DNA from: Syngnathus acus
Taxonomy: Eukaryota > Chordata > Actinopteri > Syngnathiformes > Syngnathidae
NCBI RefSeq assembly: GCF_901709675.1
Contig: NC_051087.1
Location: 15,571,067 to 15,635,066 of the forward strand
Direction of reading: 5' to 3'
DNA length: 64,000 nt
Shown here: positions 22,470 through 33,399 of the stretch, piece after piece
Position numbering within the stretch: position 1 is the first letter of the stretch
Layout of the letters: each line of letters opens with the position of its first letter
Translations under genes and position numbers: made by a program
Notes under the pieces: generated by a model
What the model was told of the DNA's origin: nothing
What the model saw: only the letters and a program-made list of their open reading frames with translations
Databases searched by the model: none

Positions 22470-24835
22470 ATTCTGAGTCTTTAGGAACTCCAAGGGGACC
22501 ACTGCTACACCGTGATCAAGGATGCATACCACTCTGCGGCTCGTGCAACTTTAGGACTCTCGGACCACTGTCTAGTTCATCTGATCCCGGCCTACAGGCA
22601 GAAACTAAAAACTTCTAAGCCTGTGGTGAGGACTGTGAGGAAGTGGACAGTGGAGTCAAGGCAGGACCTCCAAGCCTGCTTTGACTGCACCGATTGGGGA
22701 GCTTTCGAAGCTGCAACTTCAGACTTGCATGAACTCACTGACACTGTCACATCATACATCAGTTTTTGTGAAGATCTGTGTGTGCAGACTAAGACCTTCT
22801 GCACGTACAACAACGACAAACCTTGGTTTACACCGAACCTCAGGAGGCTGCGCAAAGTCAAGGAGGAGGCCTACAGGAGCGGCGACCGCGACCTGTTCAG
22901 GCAGACCAGAAACACACTGAACCGAGAGGTCAGGAAAGCCAGGAGGTGTTACGCGGAGAACCTGAAGAGACACCTCTCTGCCAATCCTAATCCCTCAACA
23001 GTGTGGAAAGGTCTGCAGAGCATCACGGGCTACAAGAAACGAACCCCCCCCCCCGTCCTGTGGAGAGCCCAAGGCTTGCTAACCAGCTAAACAAGTTCTA
23101 CTGCAGGTTTGATCGGTCCTCCCACACAACGGGACTTCCTGCAGCACAATCTACATACTCACCTCTCCCCACAACTGCTCTGTCCACACCTCTATCATCG
23201 TTGTCACCCACTCTCTCTCTTGCAGAGGCCGCGCCCGCACTCCAGGTCCGCGAGGAGCAAGTGCGCCAGATGTTCCGGAGACAAAAGACCAGGAAGGCAC
23301 CGGGCCCAGACGGCGTGTCACCTTCCTGCTTGAAAGTCTGCGCTGAGCAGCTGGCGCCCACCTTTGCACGGATCTTCAACCGTTCTCTGGAGCGGTGTGA
23401 GGTGCCCTCGTGCTTCAAGAGCTCCACCATCGTTCCAGTGGCCAAGAAGCCCGCCATCACAGGTTTGAATGACTATAGACCCGTCGCACTGACATCTGTG
23501 GTCATGAAATCTTTCGAGAGGTTAGTGCTGAACCACCTGAAGGAGGTCACGGGCCCCCTGCTTGACCCCCTCCAGTTTGCCTACCGGGCAAACAGGTCAG
23601 TGGATGATGCGGTCAACATGGGACTGCACTACATCCTGCACCACCTGGACACCCCAGGAACGTACGCCAGGATCCTGTTCGTGGACTTCAGCTCGGCGTT
23701 CAACACCATCGCTCCTGACATCCTCCAACAGAAGCTCATCCAGCTTGCGGTGCCTGCCTCCACCTGTCAGTGGATCACCAGCTTCCTGACCAACAGGAGA
23801 CAGCGTGTGAGGCTGGGGGGCATCACATCTGACACCCGGACCACCAATACTGGAGCCCCTCAGGGGTGCGTCCTCTCCCCACTGCTCTTCTCTCTCTACA
23901 CCAATGATTTCTCCTCAGGTGACTCTCCTGTGAAGCTCCTGAAGTATGCAGACGACACCACTCTCATCGGACTGATCCAGGACGGTGATGAGACTGCGTA
24001 CAGACAGGAGGTGGAGCGGCTGGTCCACTGGTGCAGCCAAAACCATCTGGAGCTGAACCCGCTCAAGACCGTGGAGATGACAGTGGATTTCAGGCGAGAC
24101 CCTTCACCACTTTTACCCCTCACTATCCGCAGTAATACTATTCTCTCCACAGACACCTTCAAGTTCCTGGGAACCACAATCTCTCGGGACCTGAAATGGA
24201 CCGGCCACATAGACTCTGTCCGGAAGAAGGCCCAGCAGAGGCTGTACTTCCTGAGACAGCTCAAGAAGTTCAACCTGCCACGAGAGCGTCTGGAGACCTT
24301 CTACACTGCCATCATCCAGTCTGTCCTCTGCACCTCCATCACTGTCTGGTTTGGATCAGCCTCCAAACAACACAAGCACAGACTGCAACGGACAATCAGG
24401 ACTGCAGAAAAGATCATTGGAATCAACCTCCCATCTATCCAAGACTTGTACCTGTCCAGGACCAGGAAACGTGCAAGGAACATCTCTACAGACCCTTCTC
24501 ACCCAGGTTGCAGTCTGTTTGAACTACTCCCCTCCGGACGGCGTTATAGAGCTCGGTACGCCAAAACCAGCAGACACAGAGACAGCTTCTTCCCCCAGGC
24601 TGTTGCTCTGATGAACTCACAGCACTCATAGAGTCTCAGAGTCATTACTGTGCAATAACATCCTGCTCTTCACACCTTTTCGAATTTGTCTACACTGTTT
24701 TTGCCATTATTCACATGTCCTGAGTGTTGTTAGTCACCTAAATGTTGAACAGAGGGTGTGTTTTACCGAAGTCAAATTCCTTGTTTGGCACGCTCAAACA
24801 TGGCGAATAAAAACTCTTGAATCTTGAATCTCATT
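22470..24835 (+). mobile_element. L2-type LINE, family L2-A, copy 1, 5'-truncated
   Basis: It begins inside the endonuclease domain (GLSDHCLVHL near 22552) and runs through the linker and the full RT to a 3' UTR ending in two ttgaatc units after ggcgaataaaaactc. An L2/Rex1-type (CR1 group) origin follows from the [30 protein letters not shown] and KYADDTTLIGLI blocks. It abuts an old Rex3 copy at 24836. Confidence 0.88.
22512..24631 (+). pseudogene. L2-A ORF2: endonuclease end plus reverse transcriptase, one frameshift
   Basis: The first frame (22512 to about 23050) encodes the end of the APE-type endonuclease and the linker ([20 protein letters not shown]). A C-run at 23043-23055 shifts the frame, and the second frame (to 24631) encodes the whole RT. 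It has [52 protein letters not shown] and the C-terminal DLYLSRTRKRA. It ends ALMNSQHS. The RT frame has no other break, so the copy is young but not functional: it lacks the endonuclease front. Confidence 0.88.
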
Positions 24836-25330
24836 CACCGTTGAAGCCTTGCCACTAAGGAGCTTTATAACAAATACGGTGACTTCTACCCCAGAGATAC
24901 AGGAGTCCACCTCAGAGTCGTCAGAACCTCCCTCCCCAAAGAAAGGCAAGTTGGTGTAATTCAGATGGTCTTCGAAGTACTCTCATCACTAACTAGAAAT
25001 GTCCCGTCAGCACCACCACATCTCCACTAAATACACTGTTGATGCTGCTGTTTCCCCCTCATGAAACACAGGATGGTGGACCAGAAGAAGCCGTCTGGAA
25101 TGTTTTTTCCTTGCTTCCTTTTCACAAAACTCCTCCCATGCTTGATTTGTTTCGCTCAGCGGCCGCTACAGCTGTATTCCACTTGGCCAATTGGTGTCAG
25201 TCAGCAGCCTCAGAAATCCCAGAGGTCAGAAAGCATTCCTAACCACTGGTATCCCCCAACAGGTTCAGGGGTTGTCGCCACGACAGGCAACTCTGCTCTA
25301 GTCGGCCACCTTGACAAGGGAGGAGAGAAA
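24836..25330 (-). mobile_element. old Rex3 copy, part 1
   Basis: The minus strand is collinear with the Rex3 linker between endonuclease and RT (compare 34270-34830 on the plus strand). Matches include gccttgccactaaggagct, accccagagatacaggagtc, gcctcagagtcgt, cccctcatgaaacacaggat and gttgtcgccacgacaggcaa. Identity is clearly lower than between the younger copies. The text continues in the same order at 29303-29509 and 32886-32914, so one copy appears to have been split by later insertions. Confidence 0.7.
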
Positions 25331-25872
25331 CACAGACATGACCAATCTAATTCTTTCCTCTTAAGACTAAACCTTTGTCCCACCCTTATTTTTGCCTTTA
25401 CTTTTGGAAAAACAAGGGTTAAAAATAATCCCCCCGGGAATTGGGATCATGCTAATCTTGTGTCATCATGACTTGGAGAAACGTGCTGGTTGTGTCGTAA
25501 GCAGAATATTTTGCTCCGACGCCATTTAAGATAGCTCTATTAGAGAGTGATTACCAAGAACTCAGAACACATGAGCACCAAAGTATGGAACATCAAATCT
25601 AACCACGAGATTCATTACCATAACAATCAATAAATATTACAAACATGTATGAGTTTCCACTTTCTTCTCATTTGCCAATGTTATTGTCACCTGTTGCTGA
25701 AGGGAAGGACTGTGTAGAAATCTTGTCGTCTAGGGAGGTTGGCGTCCATCCTGGTGTTTTAAGGACATACACTCCTTTTTTAGTTTAGTTTATGGAGAAT
25801 TGAGAAACTTCTGGTTCTTGTGAACGCGCATTTCTAGGGGTATGGGACAAGACGAGACATAAGGGCTGGTTT
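25331..25872. other. unclassified DNA between Rex3 parts
   Basis: It interrupts the collinear Rex3 text but shows no inverted ends or coding blocks that I recognise. It could be an eroded LTR or the remains of another insertion. Confidence 0.4.
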
Positions 25873-26591
25873 TACCGTATTGGCCCGAATATAAGACGGT
25901 GTTTTGCATTGAAATAAGACTGAAAAAGTCTTTAACACAAAGTGAGTATATACATTTCATTGTTACTACTGTCCACTGTTGTGCCATTTGTCCGATCGCG
26001 GTTTGCTTTGTGTGTGCGCCGTTTGATTGACAGCTCCGACGCGCTCCTTTAAGTTTGCCTCGCATCGTACGAGTAGCTGTTACACAGCGGCACGGCGACT
26101 AACGGTCGCCAGCAAATGTATTTTGTTGTCTCAATGACTTATGTTTGGTGTGTTGCTAAGAGTATTTCATTTATGGTTATTTAGTATAGCGGAACCGTTA
26201 CGCGCAGTTAGTTATGTAATGTGTGCCGTCTACTAGTGTTGTGTGACGTCAGAAGTTTAGCGTTGACTTACGTGCTGTATTTCTGTCTGCTGCAGAACCA
26301 CACACACATATGCACACACACACGCACACACACACACACATCCCCCACACACCCTTCACACGATTCATACAATAATCACACACACAAGAATCACATTCAC
26401 ACATCCAAAGACTCACCCATGTACACTACACACACCTGCTCTCATATTCTTACGACCAAACGTGTGCCTATACCAGGGGTGGGCAAACTTTTTGACTTGC
26501 GGGCCGAATTGGATTCTAGATTTTGACCGGGGGGGCCGAACCAGGAGCAGATGGATGTAGTGTTTGTGTGAAGTAATATAAACGACACAAA

Positions 26592-26932
26592 TGTCACGTC
26601 TCGTCCCCAGCCGTTCCACTATGTGTCTGTTGTCATGGTTTCTGTCTGTGTGCTCGCCCCTCCCCTCCTGTATGCCCATGATTAGTGTGATACTTCTCAC
26701 CTGCCTCTTGTTACCTGTCGTGTATTTAAGTCCTGTCTGCCCCTCACTCCCGGTCGGATCATTGTTGTCGTTTAATGTCTTCTCGTCTCTCATCGTCGTT
26801 CCTGTCTTTATCTTGTCTTTTTGTTCAGTTAGTCTTTTACCAAGTCGAGCTTTTTATAGTCTGTCTTTGAGTTCTCCAATAAACCCTGGTCCAAGCTGCA
26901 TTTGGTCGCCCTGCTCCATCCGTTCCGTGACA
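26592..26932 (+). mobile_element. solo LTR, family T1, copy 2
   Basis: It has tgtcacg...ccgtgaca ends. On the plus strand, caataaaccctggtccaagc followed by tgcatttggtcgccctgc is shared with the solo LTR at 19487-19858 in reverse. The flanking pentamers acaaa and gtaaa agree at three of five positions. It is nested inside the hAT copy. Confidence 0.65.
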
Positions 26933-27497
26933 GTAAAGGTCATTGCATAAAAAGTGTTGGCCTTTAGTAGGTAGTAAAGCATGGATAATAAAAAAAAAAG
27001 CTTTTTGAAAACAAATGAAATTATTAACAGCATTAAAAAATATATATTTCACCAAAAAACTACTATCAGTGATTCTCATTAAATAAGACGCTGTTATTAT
27101 GAATAACAGTTTCCATCACTTCAGCGCCTGCAGGTCAGATTTATGAAAGATGTTTATCTAATGAGGTGAAATCACATCAAACGGCAAACATTCTGACCAA
27201 ATACATCATCTTGAAGAATCAGTGAAAGAATACATCTAAATAAAGTAATAAAGAAATCAAAACGGCAACACGGTGAAAGATACCTGAAAACCAGAGCAGA
27301 GCTTTAACTCACAAACACCTAGTGACCTTAAGAACTTTAAAAGTTAAGATTAGTCGCAAACAGACGTCAATGTCCTTGAGCATCCTGCATTGTTTGAAAA
27401 TGAGAATGGTTGCTAGTTTCAATCCCTGCTATTTGTACAAATTATTTTCAATTTTTTTTTTTTTTTTACAACAAACTAGAGAAACTCCCCTTCATTT

Positions 27498-28002
27498 TCA
27501 GTGAGAATAGCATTGTTGGTCTCCCTTTTTTGCTAGTGCATCATAGTCTGGAGTAAAATTTGTTGTGGTAATTCTTAGGATAGAGCCGAAGTGTCTGTCC
27601 GATAACCTAGATCTATGACAGGCTTTGTTGACGTTCATGTGACTGATCGTCTGCCAGGTTCTTGCGCTTTTAAAAAAAACCTGCGATAGCAAAACTGACA
27701 TTCAACTTTTTACAATATATCTTTTATCTTTCTTATATATCTTTTATATCTGTAGTGGCAAACATCCCATCTCTCCCCAGACTGAGTATTAAGTAGTATT
27801 AGTAGTAGTAGTATTAAGATCAGGGGATGCTTTGAGAATAATTGTCAAATTTTTGTCTATGTGAAGCCCTTTGAGACTGCTGGTGATTTAGGGCTATACA
27901 AATAAACTTGACTTGACTCACCCACGTAGGTCGAGCCAAATTGTCCACTCTTTTTAACACTCGGCACTTAGTGTCCACCTTTATTTTCCTCGGGCCACTC
28001 AT
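27498..28002 (-). pseudogene. hAT H1 transposase remnants
   Basis: Two pieces survive. The start (MSGPRKIKVDTKCRVL, 28002 downwards) is cut by the L2-D tail at 27917. The C-terminal hAT dimerisation end (HMNVNKACHRSRLSDRHFGS) finishes at 27498. The central catalytic region is missing, so the element could only be mobilised by another copy's transposase. Confidence 0.75.
27814..27917 (+). mobile_element. L2-D LINE tail insertion (104 bp)
   Basis: taagatcaggggatgctttg, gcccttttgagactg-type text and caaataaacttgacttgact match the 3' end of L2-D at 21106-21219. It is nested in the hAT copy, so it is younger than that copy. Confidence 0.82.
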
Positions 28003-28510
28003 TTTAACACTAGAAGGTTTGTGGGTGGCTTGAGCGTAAAATTATATCTGAAAGCTCAGCGCGTAAATTACGAGAATGCTGACGTCACAGCCCACACTCG
28101 AAATTCGGCACTGATAGAAATAGAACGTGGAGTGCACCGGTTCCGTACTACTGAGTACGTACACGCACTTGTGAGTGTGCACCGAGCTTTCTGACACGGC
28201 TTCCGGGAGTAAATGAGCGGGCGGGCGCTTCCCCTTCTACTGGGGAAACATAGTCATTGCAGGGAAAATGACCCCAAAAAAAGTTTAATAATACAATTTA
28301 TTCAGGTTTGGCGGGCCGGATTAAACGGCCCCGTGGCCCGGATGTGGCCCGTGGGCCGTATTTTGCCCATGACTGGCCTATACCCTTTTGCCAGTTTGCC
28401 TGTATGCCCCTATGAGCCACAGTGCCTCTTACTTTTTTGCCAATAATTCAGTAAAGCAATCAAAACTGAACCACGTCTTCCCTCCTGTGTTCTGACCGAC
28501 ACCCGGGGGC

Positions 28511-28813
28511 GAAAAGAGCATAACCATCCGAGCCAACTTCCTATACAGTCCTCAGGCTCCCCAACAATAGCGGTAGCATTTTGCATTATTTTATTGCAAT
28601 GTTTTTCCTTATCCAGATTTGTTTCAAGACAACAGTTAGACTTCACTTTGATGGTTAATGTAGTTATTGCAATTTTGTTTTTTTCATCACAGTAGATTGG
28701 TTTATTTACATTTCAAAAACCAGAAGCCATTCATTTACAAATGTGATTGTACTTTAGTTTACATATTTAAATGTTCAGATATTAGGATGTGATAGACAGT
28801 TTTTGCATGATTT
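28511..28813. repeat. 303-bp tandem duplication, unit 1
   Basis: The unit starts gaaaagagcataaccatccg and ends ttttgcatgattt. It is repeated at once from 28814 with only a few base differences. Confidence 0.9.
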
Positions 28814-29117
28814 GAAAAGAGCATAACCATCCGAGCCAACTTCCTATACAGTCCTCAGGCTCCCCAACAATAGCGGTAGCAGTTTGCATTATTTTATTGC
28901 AATGTTTTTCCTTATCCAGATTTGTTTCAAGACAACAGTTAGACTTCACTTTGATGGTTAATGCAGTTATTGCAATTTTGTTGTTTTATCACAGTAGATT
29001 GGTTTATTTACATTTCAAAAACCAGAAGCCATTCATTTACAAATGTGATTGCACTTTAGTTTACATATTTAAATGTTCAGATATTAGGATGTGATAGACA
29101 GTTTTTGCATGATTTGA
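28814..29117. repeat. 303-bp tandem duplication, unit 2
   Basis: This is the second unit, with substitutions such as gtagtt to gcagtt and gattgtac to gattgcac. After it the sequence continues atgaggcaaaataac to the right end of the TA-flanked element. Confidence 0.9.
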
Positions 29118-29302
29118 ATGAGGCAAAATAACATGCTTTTTCTCTCGAATATATTGTTATAATCATTTGTTTCAGATGTAATCATTTTCTGTATAAAGAT
29201 TTAATTTGGTGTTCAAAAAGTTTTTTTTCAAACTTGAGTCTTGAAAAAGAGGGCGTCGTCTTATAATCAGGGTCGTCTTATATTTGGGCCAATACAGTAT
29301 AA

Positions 29303-29509
29303 TTGAGCCTCACTGTCCCTGCCCAGGGATGTGAGTGAAGGTGTGTCGGAGGTGGGAGTTGAAATGCCTTCTGACAGGGGACACTGCTAGACGTTCCCAA
29401 CAAACCACCAGGTCAGACAACCATCTTACCCCACAGTCGAACCGGGTTGTAATTAGTTTACAGCTCGATGACACAACCACAAAGTCGGTCATTACATTAC
29501 AGCCTAGGG
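29303..29509 (-). mobile_element. old Rex3 copy, part 2
   Basis: gtcggaggtgggagttgaaa, gacgttcccaacaaaccacc and gatgacacaaccacaaagtc correspond to the Rex3 text at 63600-63850. It follows part 1 in the correct order. It is interrupted by a hAT at 29510, whose 8-bp TSD gcctaggg is itself Rex3 sequence. Confidence 0.78.
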
Positions 29510-29844
29510 CAGGGGTGGGCAGACTTTTTGACTCGCGGGCCAGATTGGGTTAAAAAATTTGACAGAGGGACCGGGCAAGGAGCATTTGAACACGCAATGT
29601 AATTTATTAAACCTGGGGATTGAAATGTGTAAAAAACAGACACAATTGAAGGTGCACATTTCAAGAAATCAACATTTACTGGAAAAAGATCAATGGAATC
29701 ACTTTCAACATTCAGAACCCAATGAAAGAAAGGGGTCTTTAAATTGAGAGCGATGTGCAGCATGTTAATTAAGCTACTGTACCGCTGCTGTGCGTAAATG
29801 CGCAAATTGCTATTTTTTCACAACACAGTAGAGAAACTCACATT

Positions 29845-32689
29845 TCAATGGGAACAGTGTTGTTGTTCTCCCTTTTTTGCCAGTGCATCAAGGTTTGGAG
29901 TTAGTTTCGTTGTGGCAATTCTCAGAATGGATCTGAGGTGTTGGTCAGTTAACTGAGATCTGTAGCGGGCTTTGTTAATGTTCATGATGCTGAAAGTCTG
30001 CTCACACACATAAGTTGAGCCAAACAATGCCAGCATATTCTGTGCCGTTCTCCGGATGTTTGGAAATGTGGCTTCGTTAAGTGAAGCGTAAAAGTCATTC
30101 AATTTAAGAGATCTGAACTCTTTTGAGACGGAGTCAGACTGAAGATCGATCAGCTCCAATTGTAGCTCATGCGGTGCTGTTTCGGGGTCTTGTGACAGGG
30201 GACAGGGCACCAGCTGAAGTGACTTTTCAATTTTTTCAAAATCAGTGAACCGACGGCAGAATTCTCTGTCGTCCAGTGATTTGCAGTATTTCTTCACGTT
30301 TGGGATGGCCTTCTGCATGGCCAGTGTGGGAAAATGACCAAAAGATTTGTTTGACAATTGCCTGGAGAATAAAATCAGCTTGGATTTGAGGGCTCTCACA
30401 TTTGTGTACACGACATGCACAAACTGATCTTTCCCCTGCAGCTTAACATTCAGCTCATTCATGTGTAACAATATATCCACGGCAAACGCAAAGTCACAAA
30501 GCCAGTCCTCATCACTCAGCTCAGGGAATTCGGCGGATTTCTCTATTAGCTCCAAAAACGAACCAATCTCCTCTATGAGCTCCCACACTCGTTGGCACAC
30601 TTTCCCCAAACTTAACCAGCGGACACGAGAGTGGGAAAGTAAGTCCTGGTGATCCGCATCGGTTTCCTCTAGGAACACAATGAACTGACGGTGATTAAGT
30701 CCCCTTGCTCGTATTAAGTTAACAAGTTTTACAACTGGATCCACAACATGAACCGCTGCTCTTCACCCTCCTGACGCATGACTGCACTGCCACCTACAGC
30801 GACAACCGCATAGTGAAGTTTGCTGACGACACGACTCTGGTGGGTCTCATCACCAAGGGAGACGAGACTCAATACAGGCTGGAGGTTGACCTTCTGACCA
30901 CGTGATGCAGGGACAACAACCTCCTGCTGAACGTCGACAAGACCAAGGAGATTGTTGTTGACTTCCGGAAGGGTCACGCCCAACACCTGCCGCTGACCAT
31001 CGACGGTGCTGTGGTGGAGAGAGTGAGCAGCGCCAGGTTCCTGGGGGTGCACATCAGTGAGGATCTCTCCTGGTCCACCAACACCGCATCACTGGCGAAG
31101 AAGTCCCAGCGCCGCCTGTACTTCCTTCGGAAACTCAGGCGAGCGGGCGCTCCTCCGGCCGTCATGACTACATTTTACCGCGGCACCATTGAGAGCGTCC
31201 TCTCCAGCTGTATTGCTGTTTGGGGTGGCAGCTGCACTGACTACGACTTGAAGGCCCTGCAGCGCATAGTGAAAACGGCTGGTAAGACTATTGGTGCTTC
31301 TCTCCCCTCCTTGAAGGACATTTACACCTCCCATCTCACCCGCAAGGCGACCAAGATTGTGAGTGATGTGAGTCACCCCGCTCACTCTTTGTTTGATCTT
31401 CTGCCCTCTGGGAGGCGGTACAGGAGCCTGCGCTCCCGCACCACCAGACTCTCCAACAGCTTCATACTCAAGGCTGTTAGGATCCTGAACTCGCTCCCCC
31501 TTTCTGCGTAGCGTCCTGTTCTTTGCGCTATGCTTACTGTCTGCTGTATGCACACTGGCTCAGTTTTGCTCCTCTTATTTATTGGGTTGTTGGTTTATTA
31601 TTTATTCATCGCTCATTTTATTTATTTATTATTTTTTTTATTTGTTATTTATTGTTTGTGCCTTCTTGTTTTTATTTTGTGTCGTCTACTTGTATGTCTC
31701 GTCACCGTGGGATAGAGGAAACGGAATTTCGGTTTCTTTGTGTGTCTTGACATATGAAGGGATTGACAATAAAGCTGACTTTGACTTTGACTATGATTAA
31801 GCTGCGATACAGACTTACACAGAGATTCTTGATGAATGATGCAGTGAAGAAAAATAACATCCTGGTCAGCGTTTTCTTCTTTCACTTTATCCTGGATTCT
31901 CTTCAGCAGCCCGACTTTTTTTCCTGTTAAATTTGGCGATCCATCCGTAGTGACACAGGCAAGTTTACTCCAAGGCAGCTTCATTCTTTCGATGAAAGCA
32001 GACACCTGTTCATATAAAGCCGCTCCTCGCGTTTTCCCCTTCAGCGATTCCATGCTCAAAAGCTCCTCCGTTATTTCAAAACTGTCATTAATCCCTCGGA
32101 TAAAAATTAGGAGCTGGGCAGTGTCTTTCATGTCGTTGCTTTCATCCAATGCTAGTGGATATAAATGAAAGGACTCCACCTTTTTATTTAACTCGCTAAC
32201 GATATCTTCGTCAATCAGTTCGACACGGCGAGTCACTGTCCTGCGTGATAAGCTGATTTTTTTTAAACTTGTCTTTGCTTTCCAGACACAGAAGATCTGC
32301 TGTCTCTACCATGCATTCTTTCAAAAACTTGCCTTCGGAGAAAGGCTTGCTAGCCTTTGCTAACTTGAATGCCAGCAAAAAAACTTGCCTTGGTACTTGA
32401 CTCTTGAATCGCAATTTGTCGGTGAAAATAATTGTGCTGAGTCTGTAAATTAGCTGCCAACGTCTGAGCAGTAGCCGCCCGTTCTTGTGTTGATTGCTTG
32501 CTCGCGTAGTTAGCATGCTTTGAGGCAAAGTGACGGCTGAGATTGTACTCTTTGAAAACTGCAACCGTTTCTTGGCATATCAGACATACAGCCGTTGATC
32601 GAACATCAGTAAAAAAAATATTTTGTTGTCCACTCCTTTTGAAAAACTCGGCACTCAGCGTCCACTTTTCTTTTCTTTGGTCCGCTCAT
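29845..32689 (-). pseudogene. hAT transposase (GTF2IRD2/ZMYM-like type), interrupted by a LINE
   Basis: From 32689 it reads MSGPKKRKVDAECRVFQKEW, a BED-finger-type N-terminus that shifts frame at a T run near 32620. It then continues AFKLAKASKPFSEGKFLKEC and the RNase-H-like core with LALDESND and VTTDGSPNLTGKKVG. HCIIHQESL and RGLNHRQFIVFL follow on either side of the LINE. The end is the hAT C-terminal dimerisation block ALFGSTYVCEQTFSIMNINK. Vertebrate host proteins such as GTF2IRD2 and several ZMYM/EPM2AIP1-like proteins derive from related transposases. It is not functional here. Confidence 0.87.
30753..31800 (+). mobile_element. L2-type LINE, family L2-C, copy 1, 5'-truncated
   Basis: It begins in the RT (ccgctgctcttcaccctcct) and ends gctgactttgactttgacta, a tail shared with copies at 37631 and 45686. 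It lies inside the hAT transposase; removal restores the collinear text LNH / VDPVVKLVNL on the minus strand. The RT carries a TGG to TGA change at 30903. The frame is open from 31011 to 31511 (RRLYFLRKLRRAGAPPAVMT). Confidence 0.9.
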
Positions 32690-32885
32690 TATTACCGGAG
32701 GGGGGAAATGGCAGCTGTAATGCTACACTCCAACACTGTCATTGTGACTAGTGCGCCATCTATCGGGCAAACGATGGATTGCAGGTGAAAGGGAAATGAA
32801 TGATAATTTGGAAAAGTTCGGCGGGCCGGATGAAAAAGCCCAACGGGCCGTATCCGGCCCGCAGGCCGGAGTTTGCTCATGTCTG

Positions 32886-32914
32886 GCCTAGGGTGTCCTG
32901 GTGCCAAATGCACA
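32886..32914 (-). mobile_element. old Rex3 copy, part 3
   Basis: gcctagggtgtcctggtgcc continues the Rex3 text from part 2 (compare 63856-63880). It stops at the TA where the Tc1 element begins. The expected next Rex3 bases are not found beyond the Tc1 right end, so the copy was truncated there or deleted. Confidence 0.6.
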
Positions 32915-32950
32915 TACAGGACTGTCTCAGAAAATTTGAATATTGTGATA

Positions 32951-32965
32951 AAGTTCTTTATTTTC
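32951..32965. repeat. left TSD of Rex3 copy 2
   Basis: aagttctttattttc (15 bases) is repeated exactly at 36342-36356. Both sides are Tc1 TIR sequence. Confidence 0.9.
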
Positions 32966-33399
32966 CCCTCCGTGAGTCGTCACCTTATCGTGGTGGAGGG
33001 GTTTGCGTGCCGATATGATCCTAGGAGCCATGTTGTCTGGGGCTTCATGCCCCTGGTAGGGTCACCCATGGCAAAAGGGTGCTAGGTGAGGGATGAGAAA
33101 AAGCACGGCTCACCCAAGCCCCTTATGACAGAAAACACAAATGGACTTCGTTTTCCCTCGACCGGACGCGGGTCACCGGGGCCCCCCTCTGAGCCAGGCA
33201 TGGAGGTGGGGCTCGAAGGCGAGCACCTGGTGTGGCCCGGCCGGGCATAGCCCGAAAAGAAAACGTGGGTCCCCCTTCCCATGGGCTCACCACCTGTAGG
33301 AGGGGCCAAAAGGGTCGGGTGCATAGTGAGCTGGGCGGCGGCCAAAGGCGCGGACCTTGGCGGTCCGATCCCCGGCTGCAGAGGCTGGCTCTTGGGACA

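Larger units (their letters stand above)
26474..28375 (-). mobile_element. hAT transposon, family H1, copy 1, internally deleted
   Basis: The ends are caggggtgggcaaacttttt and gtattttgcccatgactg, with an exact 8-bp TSD gcctatac (26466-26473, 28376-28383). It keeps only the two extremities of the transposase gene on the minus strand. The N-terminal start MSGPRKIKVD lies at 28002 and the C-terminal end NKACHRSRLSDRHFGSILRI...ALAKKG lies at 27498-27640. Both match the fuller copy at 29510-32885. It hosts a solo LTR and an L2-D tail. Confidence 0.88.
25875..29297. mobile_element. TA-flanked TIR element, non-autonomous, with nested insertions
   Basis: The left end is ccgtattggcccgaatataa and the right end read in reverse is ctgtattggcccaaatataa. 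TA lies on each side (25873-25874, 29298-29299), so it is a Tc1/mariner-superfamily-type element. After removal of the hAT copy at 26474-28375 about 1.5 kb remains, without transposase. The right part contains a 303-bp tandem duplication. The left part has (CA)n at about 26299-26345. Confidence 0.75.
29510..32885 (-). mobile_element. hAT transposon, family H1, copy 2 (near full length, broken)
   Basis: It begins caggggtgggcagacttttt and ends gtttgctcatgtctg, with an exact 8-bp TSD gcctaggg (29502-29509, 32886-32893). It carries most of a transposase gene on the minus strand and an inserted L2-C LINE (30753-31800). Terminal blocks (gactcgcgggcc, gggccgtatccggccc) are shared with H1 copy 1. Confidence 0.92.

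Noticed and set aside
29845-32689. Possibility of a domesticated hAT gene (GTF2IRD2-like)
   Set aside because: The reading frame is broken by a LINE and by a frameshift near its start, and intact terminal repeats with TSD mark an ordinary transposon copy.
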